64,000 nt of DNA. Source: Paenibacillus herberti (GTDB lineage Bacteria; Bacillota; Bacilli; Paenibacillales; Paenibacillaceae). A program made the translations under genes and the position numbers. Where the stretch lies: positions 2,274,687 to 2,338,686 of the forward strand of contig NZ_NMUQ01000001.1 of NCBI RefSeq assembly GCF_002233675.1. Direction: 5' to 3'. Numbering within the stretch: position 1 is the first letter of the stretch; the number at the start of each line of letters is the position of its first letter. Shown piece by piece: positions 24,904 through 34,108 of this stretch. The notes under the pieces are model-generated. The model worked only from the letters and a program-made list of their open reading frames with translations, had not been told where the DNA came from and ran no database searches.

Positions 24904-25806
24904 TCAAAGCTTAAGGGAACGCATAGCAGCGGCCTTCAGCTCAGCCCCGGAGCGCGGATATGCAGTACGGTCCCAGCTATGATCCTTTTCCAATACGGCA
25001 TCCGACTTGAGGAAATAGGAAAGCTTGCTGCGACCTGCGCCGGGATCATCCAGCGTTGTATCCAAATGAAGCCAAGTACCATTCAGTTTGACCAAATTCC
25101 AGATATGCAAATCGCCCTTGGCGCTGCCGTAAACCATTCGGTTCTCATACCCTGCCTCTTCAAGCATCCGTTGCAGCAGCAGCGCATAACCTTGGCATAC
25201 CGTACCATTCGCGCCAAATAATCCTGCATAAGCGGAATGATCATCCAGCGAACTATCGTAACGCAATCGGCCAATTACCCATTCATAAATGGCCTGCAGA
25301 TGCTCCTTGCCTTGTTTGCCAGAGATCGTTTTATCGGTTAATGCCTTGCGTGCCTCCTGCCGTACGGCTTCGCTTTGCTCCGGTGTTTCCCAGTATGTCA
25401 TTCCATATTCAATCGTTGCCTCGGACGCGGTGCTTGTCCAGCTCCAATTCATTTTTTTAAGAACAAAGCGCATATAATCATCTTTGGAGCCAACATCCTT
25501 GAACACCTGCTGCAGCTTTTTATCGATGCCGGATGTGTCGCCTTTAAATTTAATCGTTACACGGTCCCCATAGTTGTTGCTCATGACATTGAATACAATA
25601 TCCGCAATTTCTCCATAGGAGGAAGCGTTATGTGTCGAGCCGGGGGCGTAAAGCTTGGCCTTATCAGCCCCAGCAATAACGGCAGTTGTTGTGGATACCT
25701 CCGAGGAAGCGGCATGTATTTGCCCTGGAGCTGGAAAAACAAGACTGGATGCCAGCAAAACCGCCAAAACTGCCGTTGTTGTCGCCTTTTTATTCAAACC
25801 CATCAT
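24904..25806 (-). CDS. Secreted transglutaminase-like protein
   Basis: This 300-residue protein has a signal peptide (about 1-32, ending in IHAAS). The transglutaminase-like core (about residues 165-275) has the catalytic Cys in NGTVCQGYALLLQRMLEEAG, His in GDLHIWNLVKLNGTWLHLDTT and the downstream Asp in TLDDPG. Such domains act as cysteine proteases or amide-hydrolysing enzymes on the cell surface; the actual reaction is not predictable. A preceding region (about 40-160) looks like an extracellular accessory domain. It has a good GGGGGAA site 5-9 nt before the ATGs. Confidence 0.88.
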   Translation of the reverse strand: MMGLNKKATTTAVLAVLLASSLVFPAPGQIHAASSEVSTTTAVIAGADKAKLYAPGSTHNASSYGEIADIVFNVMSNNYGDRVTIKFKGDTSGIDKKLQQVFKDVGSKDDYMRFVLKKMNWSWTSTASEATIEYGMTYWETPEQSEAVRQEARKALTDKTISGKQGKEHLQAIYEWVIGRLRYDSSLDDHSAYAGLFGANGTVCQGYALLLQRMLEEAGYENRMVYGSAKGDLHIWNLVKLNGTWLHLDTTLDDPGAGRSKLSYFLKSDAVLEKDHSWDRTAYPRSGAELKAAAMRSLKL

Positions 25807-26135
25807 TCCGATTCCCCCTTGGTAGTCCTGCCCTTAGAACCATTCGACATAAGACTAAAGATCTATCCATATATCGATTATAGTTCTAATGGCACGGTTT
25901 TCTGCTACCAACTTCTTCGGAATGAATAACTTTAGAATGAATATCCCGCTAAAGAATTAGTTCTTTAGTACTATTTGTGAAACTTTCTTTTCTTATATTA
26001 ATAATGGCATGCCAAGCAGGGAAACCTGAAAAGGCAAACGACAGGTTTAACGAAGGTGTTTTGAGCCTGAGCTATACGGTTACTTAATAGCATGAGCAGT
26101 ACACAATACGAAACAGAATAAGGGAGGAAACAAAC
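25807..26135. other. Intergenic gap (329 nt) between divergent genes
   Basis: This AT-rich region carries the promoters of the transglutaminase-like gene and the GlsB-like gene. It includes an 8-bp inverted repeat, ctaaagaa / ttctttag, at 25949-25968. I could not define a sigma factor site with confidence, and I see no coding region. Confidence 0.6.
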
Positions 26136-26390
26136 ATGTCACTGTTATGGGCACTTATCGTAGGTGGTATCATCGGCTGGCTGGCAGGAATGCTGGTGGG
26201 ACGTGATGTACCAGGAGGAATTATCGGCAACATCGTAGCGGGCTTCATCGGTGCATGGCTCGGTTCCATGCTGCTTGGACAATGGGGTCCAGTCGTAGGC
26301 GGGTTTTACTTTGTACCGGCTTTGATTGGCGCGATTGTACTGGTCTTGATTGTCAGCCTGATCCTTGGAAGCATGCGTCGCGCCCGTTAA
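26136..26390 (+). CDS. GlsB/YeaQ/YmgE-family membrane protein
   Basis: This 84-residue protein is almost entirely hydrophobic, with three helices and Gly-rich turns: GGIIGWLAGMLVGRDVPGG, then IIGNIVAGFIGAWLGSMLLG and a last helix ending GSMRRAR. This is the pattern of the transglycosylase-associated/GlsB family of stress-linked small membrane proteins. Its ribosome binding site is AGGGAGG. It is monocistronic with a terminator at 26431-26475. The biochemical role is not known. Confidence 0.9.
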   Translation: MSLLWALIVGGIIGWLAGMLVGRDVPGGIIGNIVAGFIGAWLGSMLLGQWGPVVGGFYFVPALIGAIVLVLIVSLILGSMRRAR

Positions 26391-26430
26391 CAATGGCAGA
26401 CTGCATGTCAAGCGACGGCAAGGCATAAGT

Positions 26431-26475
26431 AAAAAGGGCGTCCCTTCATCCATTGGATGAAGGGACGCCCTTTTT
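26431..26475. terminator. Strong bidirectional terminator
   Basis: A near-perfect 20-bp stem (aaaaagggcgtcccttcatc with gatgaagggacgcccttttt) separates the GlsB-like gene from the convergent HPr gene. Confidence 0.92.
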
Positions 26476-26482
26476 GTGCCGT

Positions 26483-26746
26483 TTATTCTTCGTAAATTTT
26501 AGTCAGCATTTCGCCCAATTCCTGCAGCGCCTGCTCCTCTTGCTCACCATCGGTTTCCAACGTAATCTCGCTGCCTGCCGAAATGCCGAGCGTCAGCAAG
26601 CCAAGTGAGCTTTTGCCGTTGGCTTTCTTAGTGCCTTTATACAGCGTGACCTTGCAAGGGAAAGAGCCTGCTTTTTCCACGAAAAGCTTACTTGGACGGG
26701 CATGGAACCCTTGTGGATGGATAACAGTGAAAGTTTGGGATTGCAT
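26483..26746 (-). CDS. Phosphocarrier protein HPr
   Basis: This HPr-type protein of about 87 residues carries the phosphorylatable His in PQGFHARPSKLFVEKAG (about residue 14). It also has a region NGKSSLGLLTLGISAGSEI that aligns with the regulatory Ser of Gram-positive HPr. It passes phosphate from enzyme I to sugar-specific EIIA proteins. ATG 26746 is chosen because AAGGAG inside the end of ptsI lies 11 nt upstream; the in-frame GTG at 26758 is too close to that site. It starts one base after the ptsI stop. The usual order in Firmicutes is ptsH before ptsI, so the order here is reversed, which suggests a mannitol-cluster-linked paralogue. Confidence 0.92.
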   Translation of the reverse strand: MQSQTFTVIHPQGFHARPSKLFVEKAGSFPCKVTLYKGTKKANGKSSLGLLTLGISAGSEITLETDGEQEEQALQELGEMLTKIYEE

Positions 26747-26747
26747 A

Positions 26748-28475
26748 TCAGTGTTCACTCCTTGATTGATGTTGGCGTACGAGAGAAAGAACTTCCGCTT
26801 GAGAGCCCAAATCCAGCGCCTGACGAGCCAAGGAGGCGCATTCCTCGCGTGATAACCTGGAAATTAGTTCACGTGCGGGCAGTATAGAAGAGGCGCTCAT
26901 GCTGAATTCATGAAGGCCGAGGCCCAGCAGCAGCGGAATGGCATCGGCATCTCCGGCCATTTCGCCGCACATGCCAGTCCAGCGCCCATTACGCTGGGCC
27001 GCTTGGATAACCATGTCGACAAGTCGCAAAATGGACGGATGATGAGGTTGATACAGGTATGCAACCGACTCATTCATCCGGTCGGCGGCCATCGTATACT
27101 GAATGAGATCATTCGTTCCGATGCTGAAGAAATCGGCTTCCCGAGCCAGTGCCCCTGCATTCAGCGCCGCGGCTGGAATTTCAATCATGATGCCGATCTC
27201 AATCTCATCTGATACAGCGATGCTCGCCGCTTCCAGCTTAACCCGCTCCTCTTCGACGATCCGCTTGGCCGCTCCAAGCTCATCCACTACGGCAATCATC
27301 GGGAACATAATGGCCAGCTTACCATAAGCGCTCGCCCGAAGCAGTGCGCGGAGCTGGACGCGGAAGAGCTCATCCTGATTCAGACAGAGGCGAATCGCCC
27401 GCTGTCCGAGAAACGGATTGCTTTCCTTCGGTAAGTCCATATAAGGAAGCTCTTTATCGCCGCCGATGTCGAGCGTACGGATGACAACTCGCTTGCCGTT
27501 CATTTTTTCGAGCACATGCCTGTAAACGGTGAACTGCTCCTCCTCGGTCGGCAGCGAGCTGCGACCCATGTAGAGAAACTCCGTGCGGAACAATCCGATA
27601 CCGTCGGCGCCGTTCTCCAGCACCTTGGCAAGATCTTCGACACTGCCGATATTCGCCGCAAGCTCCACTTCATGACCGTCCGCCGATAGGGAAGGGCGAT
27701 CAACAAAGCTGCGCATACGGGCAACATTTTCCTCGTAGGCACGCTTGCGCTCACGATAATCGGTCAGCTCCTGCTCCGTCGGCTCCACGATGACGCTGCC
27801 TAACACCGCATCCAAAATGACAGTCATGCCCGTCTCGATGCGCTTCGCCTGCAGACCCATCCCAACAACGGCGGGCAATTCAAGTGAACGTGCCATGATC
27901 GCGGAATGCGACGTCCGGCTTCCGATCTCTGTGATAAAGCCGCGCACATAGTTGAGATCAAGCTGAGCCGTATCGGATGGCGTCAGATCAGCAGCGACGA
28001 GAATCGCCTCTTCGCTCAGCTCCGATAAGGCGCTGTGCTGACGTCCTACCAGCTTGCTGATGACACGACCGGATACATCTCCCACGTCAGCCGCCCGCTC
28101 GCGCAGCAGCTCATCATCCATCGAACGGAGCAGCTCGGCGATTCCAGTTGCCACTTCATGCACAGCCGTCTCGGCGTTGATTTTGTCTTCGGTGATCCTC
28201 TCTTCAGCAGCTTCAATCAGCTCCGGGTCATCTAACAGAAAAAGATGCGCTTCGAAAATTTCCGCTTTACGCTCTCCAAGACGTTCCAGCGTCTGAACGC
28301 GGATTAGCTCGATATCAGCCTTCGCTTGCTTCACCGCTTCACGCAGCCTTAAGATCTCAGCGGCTGGATCGGCCACTGTAATACGCAGCGGCTCCTGAGC
28401 TGCAGCTTGGAGCCGATAAACCTTCGCAATAGCAATGCCCGGCGAAGCTGCCGTTCCTTGCAGATGTATGTTCAT
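26748..28475 (-). CDS. ptsI: PTS phosphoenolpyruvate-protein phosphotransferase (enzyme I)
   Basis: This enzyme I of about 575 residues autophosphorylates from PEP and hands the phosphate to HPr. The active-site His is in GSRTSHSAIMARSLELPAVVG (about residue 188). The PEP-binding barrel follows, with GADGIGLFRTEFLYMGR, GNPFLGQRAIRLCL-like PFLGQRAIRLCL and the C-terminal active Cys in GRWTGMCGEMAGD. ATG 28475 is selected because AGGAGG is 9 nt upstream; a TTG at 28484 is nearly adjacent to that site. It follows mtlD by 110 nt and directly precedes the HPr gene. Confidence 0.95.
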   Translation of the reverse strand: MNIHLQGTAASPGIAIAKVYRLQAAAQEPLRITVADPAAEILRLREAVKQAKADIELIRVQTLERLGERKAEIFEAHLFLLDDPELIEAAEERITEDKINAETAVHEVATGIAELLRSMDDELLRERAADVGDVSGRVISKLVGRQHSALSELSEEAILVAADLTPSDTAQLDLNYVRGFITEIGSRTSHSAIMARSLELPAVVGMGLQAKRIETGMTVILDAVLGSVIVEPTEQELTDYRERKRAYEENVARMRSFVDRPSLSADGHEVELAANIGSVEDLAKVLENGADGIGLFRTEFLYMGRSSLPTEEEQFTVYRHVLEKMNGKRVVIRTLDIGGDKELPYMDLPKESNPFLGQRAIRLCLNQDELFRVQLRALLRASAYGKLAIMFPMIAVVDELGAAKRIVEEERVKLEAASIAVSDEIEIGIMIEIPAAALNAGALAREADFFSIGTNDLIQYTMAADRMNESVAYLYQPHHPSILRLVDMVIQAAQRNGRWTGMCGEMAGDADAIPLLLGLGLHEFSMSASSILPARELISRLSREECASLARQALDLGSQAEVLSLVRQHQSRSEH

Positions 28476-28585
28476 TCCGTTCAACCTCCTGTATTTCCAT
28501 GCCGAAACGGTCGGGTCGAAACGACGATTGTCGCTTCTTTTGTCCGGCGTTGTACTTGAGAGTCGCTGGCTTTCCTATGCCTTAG

Positions 28586-29734
28586 TTAAAGCTTCGCAAG
28601 CTCGTCATACCTCGACACCGCTGCAGCAACGAGCGGATGCTCCTCGGGCAAGCCGCTCGCTGCGGCAAGTGCGCCAGCCGGGCCAAGCTCCCGGATCGAC
28701 TCTTGAAGCTGCGTCGCTTCAGGATCGCTCGATTCGTCAAAGCGCAAAGCGAGGGCCATTGCCTCGGCCAACCTTTGAGCCGGCAAGCCAAGCTCCAGCG
28801 CCCGCAGCGCCGGGCGGACAAGCCGATCCTCATGAGACAGTTTACGCAGCGGCGAACGACCGACACGAACGACTTCGTCCGTTAGATACGGATTGCGGAA
28901 ACGGTCTATTATTTTAAGAATATAGGCTTCATGCTCCGCACGATGGAAGCCGTAGGCTTCAATAAGCATGTCCCCCGACTCCTTCAGCACCGATTGCACA
29001 AACGCGGCGATGTCCTCGTCCTTCATCGATTCCTGAATGGTGGCATACCCTTTGCTGTAACCCGCATACGCGGCGGAGCAATGACCCGTGTTCACCGTGA
29101 ACAGCTTGCGCTCGATGAAAGGAATGAGGTCGTCGACATAATGGACGCCTGGCAGCTCCTCTGCTCCGGGCAGCATTTGCGAGCGATTGATGACCCATTC
29201 ATAAAATGGCTCAACCGTAACCGCCAGCGGATCCTCATGATGCTGGAGCGGCACGATCCGGTCTACAGCTGAATCCGGGAACGCAGCCATTGCCGAGACG
29301 GCGGCTGCTTCTTCCGGTTGGAGTAAGGCGAGCACCTGCTCTTTCAGCTTCGCGCTCGCCCCGATAGCATTCTCGCAGGCAATTAGATGGAGCGGTTCCC
29401 CGCCGCGCTGAAGTCTCAGCTTCAGGCCGGCAGCAATGCCCGGTGCAATATGCTTCAGAATATTCACGCCGACAGCCGTCGTTATTAAGTCAGCCGAAGC
29501 TACTGCCTCCGCGACAGCTGCGGGATCCCGGCCATCTATCGCCGTCACGCCAGTTACCTGGATCCCGCTAGCTCCTTCTTCCGCCAGCGTAACCGTGTAT
29601 TCACCTCGCTGCTTTAGCTCTTCAACAATTCGTTCGTTTACATCCGAGAAAATGACCTCATAACCGCCTTGGCTAAGCAATAGTCCGATAAAACCTCGGC
29701 CGATATTGCCCGCGCCGAAGTGGACGGCCTTCAT
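28586..29734 (-). CDS. mtlD: Mannitol-1-phosphate 5-dehydrogenase
   Basis: MtlD oxidises mannitol 1-phosphate to fructose 6-phosphate with NAD+. The 382-residue product has the N-terminal NAD-binding motif KAVHFGAGNIGRGFIGLLLS, then LIACENAIGAS and PDSAVDRIVP. The catalytic Lys region is in IPFIERKLFTVNTGHCSAAY, typical of the long-chain polyol dehydrogenase family. The start ATG overlaps the mtlF stop (TAATG), so the two are coupled. It is part of the mtlA-mtlR-mtlF-mtlD cluster. Confidence 0.97.
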   Translation of the reverse strand: MKAVHFGAGNIGRGFIGLLLSQGGYEVIFSDVNERIVEELKQRGEYTVTLAEEGASGIQVTGVTAIDGRDPAAVAEAVASADLITTAVGVNILKHIAPGIAAGLKLRLQRGGEPLHLIACENAIGASAKLKEQVLALLQPEEAAAVSAMAAFPDSAVDRIVPLQHHEDPLAVTVEPFYEWVINRSQMLPGAEELPGVHYVDDLIPFIERKLFTVNTGHCSAAYAGYSKGYATIQESMKDEDIAAFVQSVLKESGDMLIEAYGFHRAEHEAYILKIIDRFRNPYLTDEVVRVGRSPLRKLSHEDRLVRPALRALELGLPAQRLAEAMALALRFDESSDPEATQLQESIRELGPAGALAAASGLPEEHPLVAAAVSRYDELAKL

Positions 29735-30168
29735 TATTCCATCTCGCTTTCAAAGATCGCGATAATTTCTTCCGCGCTTTGCGCCGTGCGAATTCGCTCC
29801 ATGTTCTCTTCCTCCGAGCAAACCATCGCCACGCTAGTGAGAATGTCCATATGCTCGCCGTTTTGTGCGGCGATGCCGACGATTAGAACGGCTGGCTCAT
29901 CGCCGCCAAAGTCTACGCCTCCAGGCACTTGCAGCATCGACAAAGCGGTTGACTTGATCAGCGCCTTACCTTCATTCGTGCCATGTGGGATTGCGAGCCC
30001 GCTACCCATATAGGTGGAGAGCGACTGTTCACGCTCGATCATTTTGGCAACATATCCTTCTTCCACATGACCGCCGTCCACTAACAACTGGCCCGCCATA
30101 CGAACCGCTTCCCATTTATCAGCAACCTGCACATTAAGCTTGATCAGACTCGCATTAAGTATACTCAT
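29734..30168 (-). CDS. mtlF: PTS mannitol transporter EIIA component
   Basis: This 144-residue EIIA-mtl accepts phosphate from HPr on the His in MGSGLAIPHGTNEGK (about residue 62) and passes it to the EIIB domain of MtlA. Other features are KWEAVRMAGQLLVDGGHVEEGYV at the N terminus and GIAAQNGEHMDILTSVA. It is a separate protein, as in Firmicutes, rather than fused to MtlA. It lies 10 nt after mtlR and overlaps mtlD by one base. Confidence 0.96.
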   Translation of the reverse strand: MSILNASLIKLNVQVADKWEAVRMAGQLLVDGGHVEEGYVAKMIEREQSLSTYMGSGLAIPHGTNEGKALIKSTALSMLQVPGGVDFGGDEPAVLIVGIAAQNGEHMDILTSVAMVCSEEENMERIRTAQSAEEIIAIFESEME

Positions 30169-30177
30169 AGCTGTAAT

Positions 30178-32442
30178 TCACTCACTTTCCAATTTATGGT
30201 CTAAGAAGGCTGTCAAATAAGCGGCAAGCCGCTTGCGGATTACTTGTTCCTTGCCGGTAGCAAGGGTATCGATCATCGCTTGGTCGAGCAGTGTCGCGCT
30301 AATCTCGCTCAGCACCTCAAGGCTTTCGCGATTCAGCGTTCGCGGCGCCAACATGAGTAGGAATCGCTTGAGAGAAGTTCCGTCCTCAGTCTCATGGGCA
30401 TCGTTCTCTTTCATATCAAGCGCCTGCTCCAGCTCAAAAAGCATTAACACGGGCTTCGCCACCAGCTCGCTCCGTGTATGAAAAAGCGCCAAATCCGTTC
30501 CGGGTATAAGCTGTGTTCCTTGCATTTCCCGCTGAATAAGCTGCATCGCAATGACGGAAGGGTCCAGCACCGCTTCTCGAAGCTCCTCACGGCTGCATGC
30601 CTCTAGCAGCAGAACTTCCAGATTTCCCTCAGCAGCAGGAAGCTTAATGACGCGGAAACGATCCAACAGACTGACGCATTGTTGCACAGCCCGGCTGAGC
30701 GAATGTAGTGCTTCTGTCCCTCCCGATTGGAACTCTTGGGACGATTGGGATGTTTGAGCTGGCGCAGCGCGCTCAGCTTCGCTGCCGGAAGCTGCATCTG
30801 CTTCCGGCAGGACTGCCCGTTTATGCAGCCTTACAGACTCCCGCTCCACAGACGGTTCGGGCAAGGGAACGAGACGTTCGCCTTGCAGCGAGCTGCGGTC
30901 GGAGTCAGCGGAACGGCCCCGCATGAACTCGCGCAGACGATCCGCTTCCGCTGGCGACAGCAGCGGGCTCAGCTTGATGTACTGCCCCTGCGGCAGTGGC
31001 AAGTCCACCGTACTGATGATCAAATCATAAGTGCTCGCCGGAATTCGGCTGGCCTCGTACCAGGAAGCTTGTTGCACCATTTTCAGATGAGGAAACTCCT
31101 TGCCAAGCCGCATCGCCAGCATCTTGGAAGAACCGATGCCGCTCGTACATACGATAATCGCACGCAGATCCTGGCGCACCTGGCGCTGACGCTCGCAGCT
31201 AGAGCCAAAATGCATAACGAGGAAAGCTACCTCTTCCTCCGGCACTCGCGGTCCGGGAAGAACCGCATCACAGGCGCTTCTAACTTGTGCGAACAGCTCC
31301 GCGTAATCCTTACGTACCGCATCCAGCAGCGGATTGCGAATACGCTGACCGGCACCGATTCGCTCCAGGGCCGGTTTCAGATGGGCGTAGAGACCGTCGC
31401 GCAAGGAGCGGTCGCTGCTGTAATGGGAGTCTCCGAATGCCTCCATTTTGAGAATCAATCGCTGAACAATACCGGCAAGCTCCAAATCCTCCGCCGGAAT
31501 CGCTCCGCTGGAACGCTCGGCCGCCTTATCAAGCAAAAAACTTGCATAGCGCCGCTCCGCTGTTGAGTATACAAGCTTTGTCTCCTGCTCCAGAAGGCGG
31601 CATAACATGTCAGCAGCGACAGAGGGTAAGCGGTTCAAGGCCAAAGCCTGAAGGCTTGCCAGATCAGAGCTTCCTTTTCTCGAAGTCAGTGTCAGCAGCT
31701 CAGCCTCTGTAACCGCATGGCCAAGCCCGATCCGTTGCGCTGTGATTGACAGTCTAAGCAGCAGATCGGTGTATGCCTCTTCGCTCAACGGATGTTCATG
31801 CTGCTCTTCTTCCCATTGCCACAGCACCTCTTCCAGCGCCGGAATTCGCTCCGTTCCCGCCAGAGAGGCAACCCGGGCGTCCACCGGATGGCGGAGCCGG
31901 CCTTCCTCGATAGCAATTAGCGACAGATCGTCGAGCCGCAGTCGCAATAAGGCGCGGATCGCTTCCCGCATGGCTGGCTCGGGGCCGGTGATTTCAACGC
32001 CATACCCTCTCCGACGAATGAGCAGCAAGCCTTGCTTGCCGATCCACTCTGTCAGCTCATCGAGATCGGTGCTAACGGTAGACACCGTCACCTTCATTTC
32101 ATTGGCCAATGTAAAAAGTTTGACGGGATCACGGCTGCCAAGCAACCGACCCAGCAAATAAATCTGGCGCTCGTCGGCAGAAAGCTCAGCCTCATCCGGA
32201 GCTTGCAGCTGCGAATGCATCTGCTCCAGCTTTTCCGGCTCACCTTCCAAGCCAAGCCCGGAGCCAGCCTTACGGCGAAGCAGGATTCCGCTGCGATGCA
32301 GATAACTTTCGACGGAGTCAAGCTCTCGATGCACCGTTCGCGAGCTCACTCCAATGCGCCGAGCTATCTCGGCAACAGTGATGTCATAGGGAGAGCGAAG
32401 CAGCAGATCGAGAATTTGCCTCATACGATGAGTAAGCTCCAT
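30178..32442 (-). CDS. mtlR: Mannitol operon transcriptional activator MtlR (PRD regulator)
   Basis: This PRD-type activator is about 754 residues long. Domains in order: N-terminal HTH (MRQILDLLLRSPYDITVAEI, then IGVSSRTVHRELDSVESYL), a second winged helix (about 100-180), and two PTS regulation domains (about 200-420). An EIIB-Gat-like domain has Cys in IIVCTSGIGSSKMLAMRLGK, and a C-terminal EIIA-like domain ends the protein. Phosphorylation of PRD His and EIIB Cys by PTS proteins sets its activity. A Ser/Glu/Ala-rich linker of about 60 residues sits between the EIIB and EIIA parts. ATG 32442 with GGGGAGAGG just upstream is preferred to the ATG at 32475. Confidence 0.93.
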   Translation of the reverse strand: MELTHRMRQILDLLLRSPYDITVAEIARRIGVSSRTVHRELDSVESYLHRSGILLRRKAGSGLGLEGEPEKLEQMHSQLQAPDEAELSADERQIYLLGRLLGSRDPVKLFTLANEMKVTVSTVSTDLDELTEWIGKQGLLLIRRRGYGVEITGPEPAMREAIRALLRLRLDDLSLIAIEEGRLRHPVDARVASLAGTERIPALEEVLWQWEEEQHEHPLSEEAYTDLLLRLSITAQRIGLGHAVTEAELLTLTSRKGSSDLASLQALALNRLPSVAADMLCRLLEQETKLVYSTAERRYASFLLDKAAERSSGAIPAEDLELAGIVQRLILKMEAFGDSHYSSDRSLRDGLYAHLKPALERIGAGQRIRNPLLDAVRKDYAELFAQVRSACDAVLPGPRVPEEEVAFLVMHFGSSCERQRQVRQDLRAIIVCTSGIGSSKMLAMRLGKEFPHLKMVQQASWYEASRIPASTYDLIISTVDLPLPQGQYIKLSPLLSPAEADRLREFMRGRSADSDRSSLQGERLVPLPEPSVERESVRLHKRAVLPEADAASGSEAERAAPAQTSQSSQEFQSGGTEALHSLSRAVQQCVSLLDRFRVIKLPAAEGNLEVLLLEACSREELREAVLDPSVIAMQLIQREMQGTQLIPGTDLALFHTRSELVAKPVLMLFELEQALDMKENDAHETEDGTSLKRFLLMLAPRTLNRESLEVLSEISATLLDQAMIDTLATGKEQVIRKRLAAYLTAFLDHKLESE

Positions 32443-32472
32443 CCTCTCCCCCCGTTCCCTTTGATATGAGCA

Positions 32473-32510
32473 CAAAAAACGATGGGATACCGGAGCAAGC
32501 TCCGGTACCC
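32473..32510 (-). terminator. Hairpin and T-run between mtlA and mtlR
   Basis: On the minus strand gggtaccggagc / gctccggtatccc forms a 12-bp stem followed by atcgtttttt. It may end a strong mtlA message while letting some transcripts read through into mtlR. Confidence 0.75.
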
Positions 32511-32533
32511 AATTGGTCCTTACAATTCCCGAG

Positions 32534-33994
32534 TTAAGACAGCCGATCTATCAGCTTATCGTACTCCGGGCTTTTCAGGAAATTATCGATTGAAATATGC
32601 TCTGCTCCCGGCGCTACACCACGAGCGCGGTCCGTCAGCGTATGATGCGTAATGACGATATCCGCATCGGCTGGAATGTCGCTGATCGCCGTATTCGTAA
32701 CTTCTACATTCGAGCCAGAAGCTTTGACTTTTTTGCGTAGGATCGAGGCGCCCATGGCGCTTGAACCCATACCGGCGTCGCAGGAGAACACAATTTTATG
32801 AATGGCTTCCTTAGGCTTGTGGATTGAAGCATCTGCAGAAGCTGTTCCGGGATTAGCAGTTGCCACACCAGCCGTGCCAGCTGCAGTTGCCGTTCCGGCA
32901 GCCTTCATCTCTTTCAGACGACGCGTCGCTTCATCCAATTCTTCGCTATCATCCGTTTGTTTGCTCGTTTTGAGCAGCAATGCTGCAATTACGAACGATA
33001 CAGCCGCCGAAACGGCAACCCCGATCAGAACCGGCAGCAGTCCGCCGCGCGGAGCCATGGCGATATAAGCGAGAATGCTACCCGGTGAAGCAGGTCCTGT
33101 TAGGCCCGCTCCCAACATCGAAAATGTGAATGTACCGCTGACACCGCCTGCGATAACCGCCAACAGAAGACGCGGATTCATCAGAATATACGGGAAGTAA
33201 ATCTCGTGAATCCCGCCGAAGAAATGAATAATCGAAGCGCCAGAAGCAGATTGCCGAGCCATGCCGCGTCCAGCGATCATGTAGGCAAGCAGAATACCAA
33301 GTCCTGGTCCAGGATTGGACTCCAGCATGTACAGGAGTGATTGGCCTGTTTCTCTCGCTTGTTCAACTGCAATCGGATTGAGCAAACCATGGTTGATGGC
33401 ATTGTTCAGGAACAGCACCTTGCCCGGCTCAATCAGAATGTTTACAAGCGGGAGCAGGTGGTAGTCGACGAGAAATGTTACCCCTGCAGACAGGATGCTC
33501 GTCAGGCCTTCAATGGCCCGCCCGATCAGCGAGTAAGCAACTAGAGCAAGCCCACCGCCAATAATACCGAGCGAGAAGTTGTTGACGAGCATTTCGAAGC
33601 CGGAACGAATTTTGCCTTCGACCGCATTATCAAACTTCTTAAGTACCCACGCTGCCGCTGGTCCAACAATCATGGCTCCGAGGAACATTGGAATATCTGA
33701 TCCGACGATTACACCAATCGTAACGAGCGCGCCAATGACACCGCCACGCTGCTTGTGTACCATCGTACCACCGGTGTAACCGATGAGCAGTGGCAAGAGA
33801 TAAGTAATCATTGGCCCTACGAGCTTAGCTAAATATTCATTAGGCAGCCAGCCGGTCGGGATAAAAAGGGCCGTAATCAAGCCCCAGGCGATGAATGCTC
33901 CGATATTCGGCATGACCATGCCGCTTAGAAAGCGCCCGAATTTTTGCACGCCTACGCGTGCGCCTCCGGACGAAGGTGAAGTTGGTTGCGCCAT
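32534..33994 (-). CDS. mtlA: PTS mannitol transporter EIICB component
   Basis: MtlA imports and phosphorylates mannitol. The 486-residue product has an EIIC membrane domain (about 1-340) with VQKFGRFLSGMVMPNIGAFI, GGTMVHKQRGGVIG and the substrate motif GGIHEIYFPYI. A low-complexity Ala/Thr linker (about 345-395) follows, then an EIIB domain with the phosphorylated Cys in HKIVFSCDAGMGSSAMGAS. No EIIA is fused, matching the separate mtlF. ATG 33994 has GAGGAGG 8 nt upstream. It is the promoter-proximal gene of the mannitol cluster. Confidence 0.96.
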   Translation of the reverse strand: MAQPTSPSSGGARVGVQKFGRFLSGMVMPNIGAFIAWGLITALFIPTGWLPNEYLAKLVGPMITYLLPLLIGYTGGTMVHKQRGGVIGALVTIGVIVGSDIPMFLGAMIVGPAAAWVLKKFDNAVEGKIRSGFEMLVNNFSLGIIGGGLALVAYSLIGRAIEGLTSILSAGVTFLVDYHLLPLVNILIEPGKVLFLNNAINHGLLNPIAVEQARETGQSLLYMLESNPGPGLGILLAYMIAGRGMARQSASGASIIHFFGGIHEIYFPYILMNPRLLLAVIAGGVSGTFTFSMLGAGLTGPASPGSILAYIAMAPRGGLLPVLIGVAVSAAVSFVIAALLLKTSKQTDDSEELDEATRRLKEMKAAGTATAAGTAGVATANPGTASADASIHKPKEAIHKIVFSCDAGMGSSAMGASILRKKVKASGSNVEVTNTAISDIPADADIVITHHTLTDRARGVAPGAEHISIDNFLKSPEYDKLIDRLS

Positions 33995-34094
33995 TTGAAG
34001 TTCCTCCTCGAATAAGCTTGTCAAAAGGACCGTGCGCGCATAGGTCCTTTGTCCTGCTTAATTCTATGCTAGCAAGTTGCAAGCTACAATCAAA

Positions 34095-34108
34095 TGAAAA
34101 CGCTATTA
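34095..34108 (+). promoter_or_regulatory. cre-like site for CcpA upstream of mtlA
   Basis: TGAAAACGCTATTA matches the cre consensus TGWAANCGNTNWCA at 13 of 14 positions. It lies about 100 nt upstream of the mtlA ATG, where CcpA could repress the mannitol operon when glucose is present. Confidence 0.65.

Noticed and set aside
26041-26100. Possible sigma-B promoter before the GlsB-like gene
   Set aside because: GTTTAA fits a -35, but no GGGTAT-like -10 occurs at the right distance.
30727-31566. A 279-codon plus-strand frame
   Set aside because: Antisense to mtlR; no recognisable domain and no start signal.
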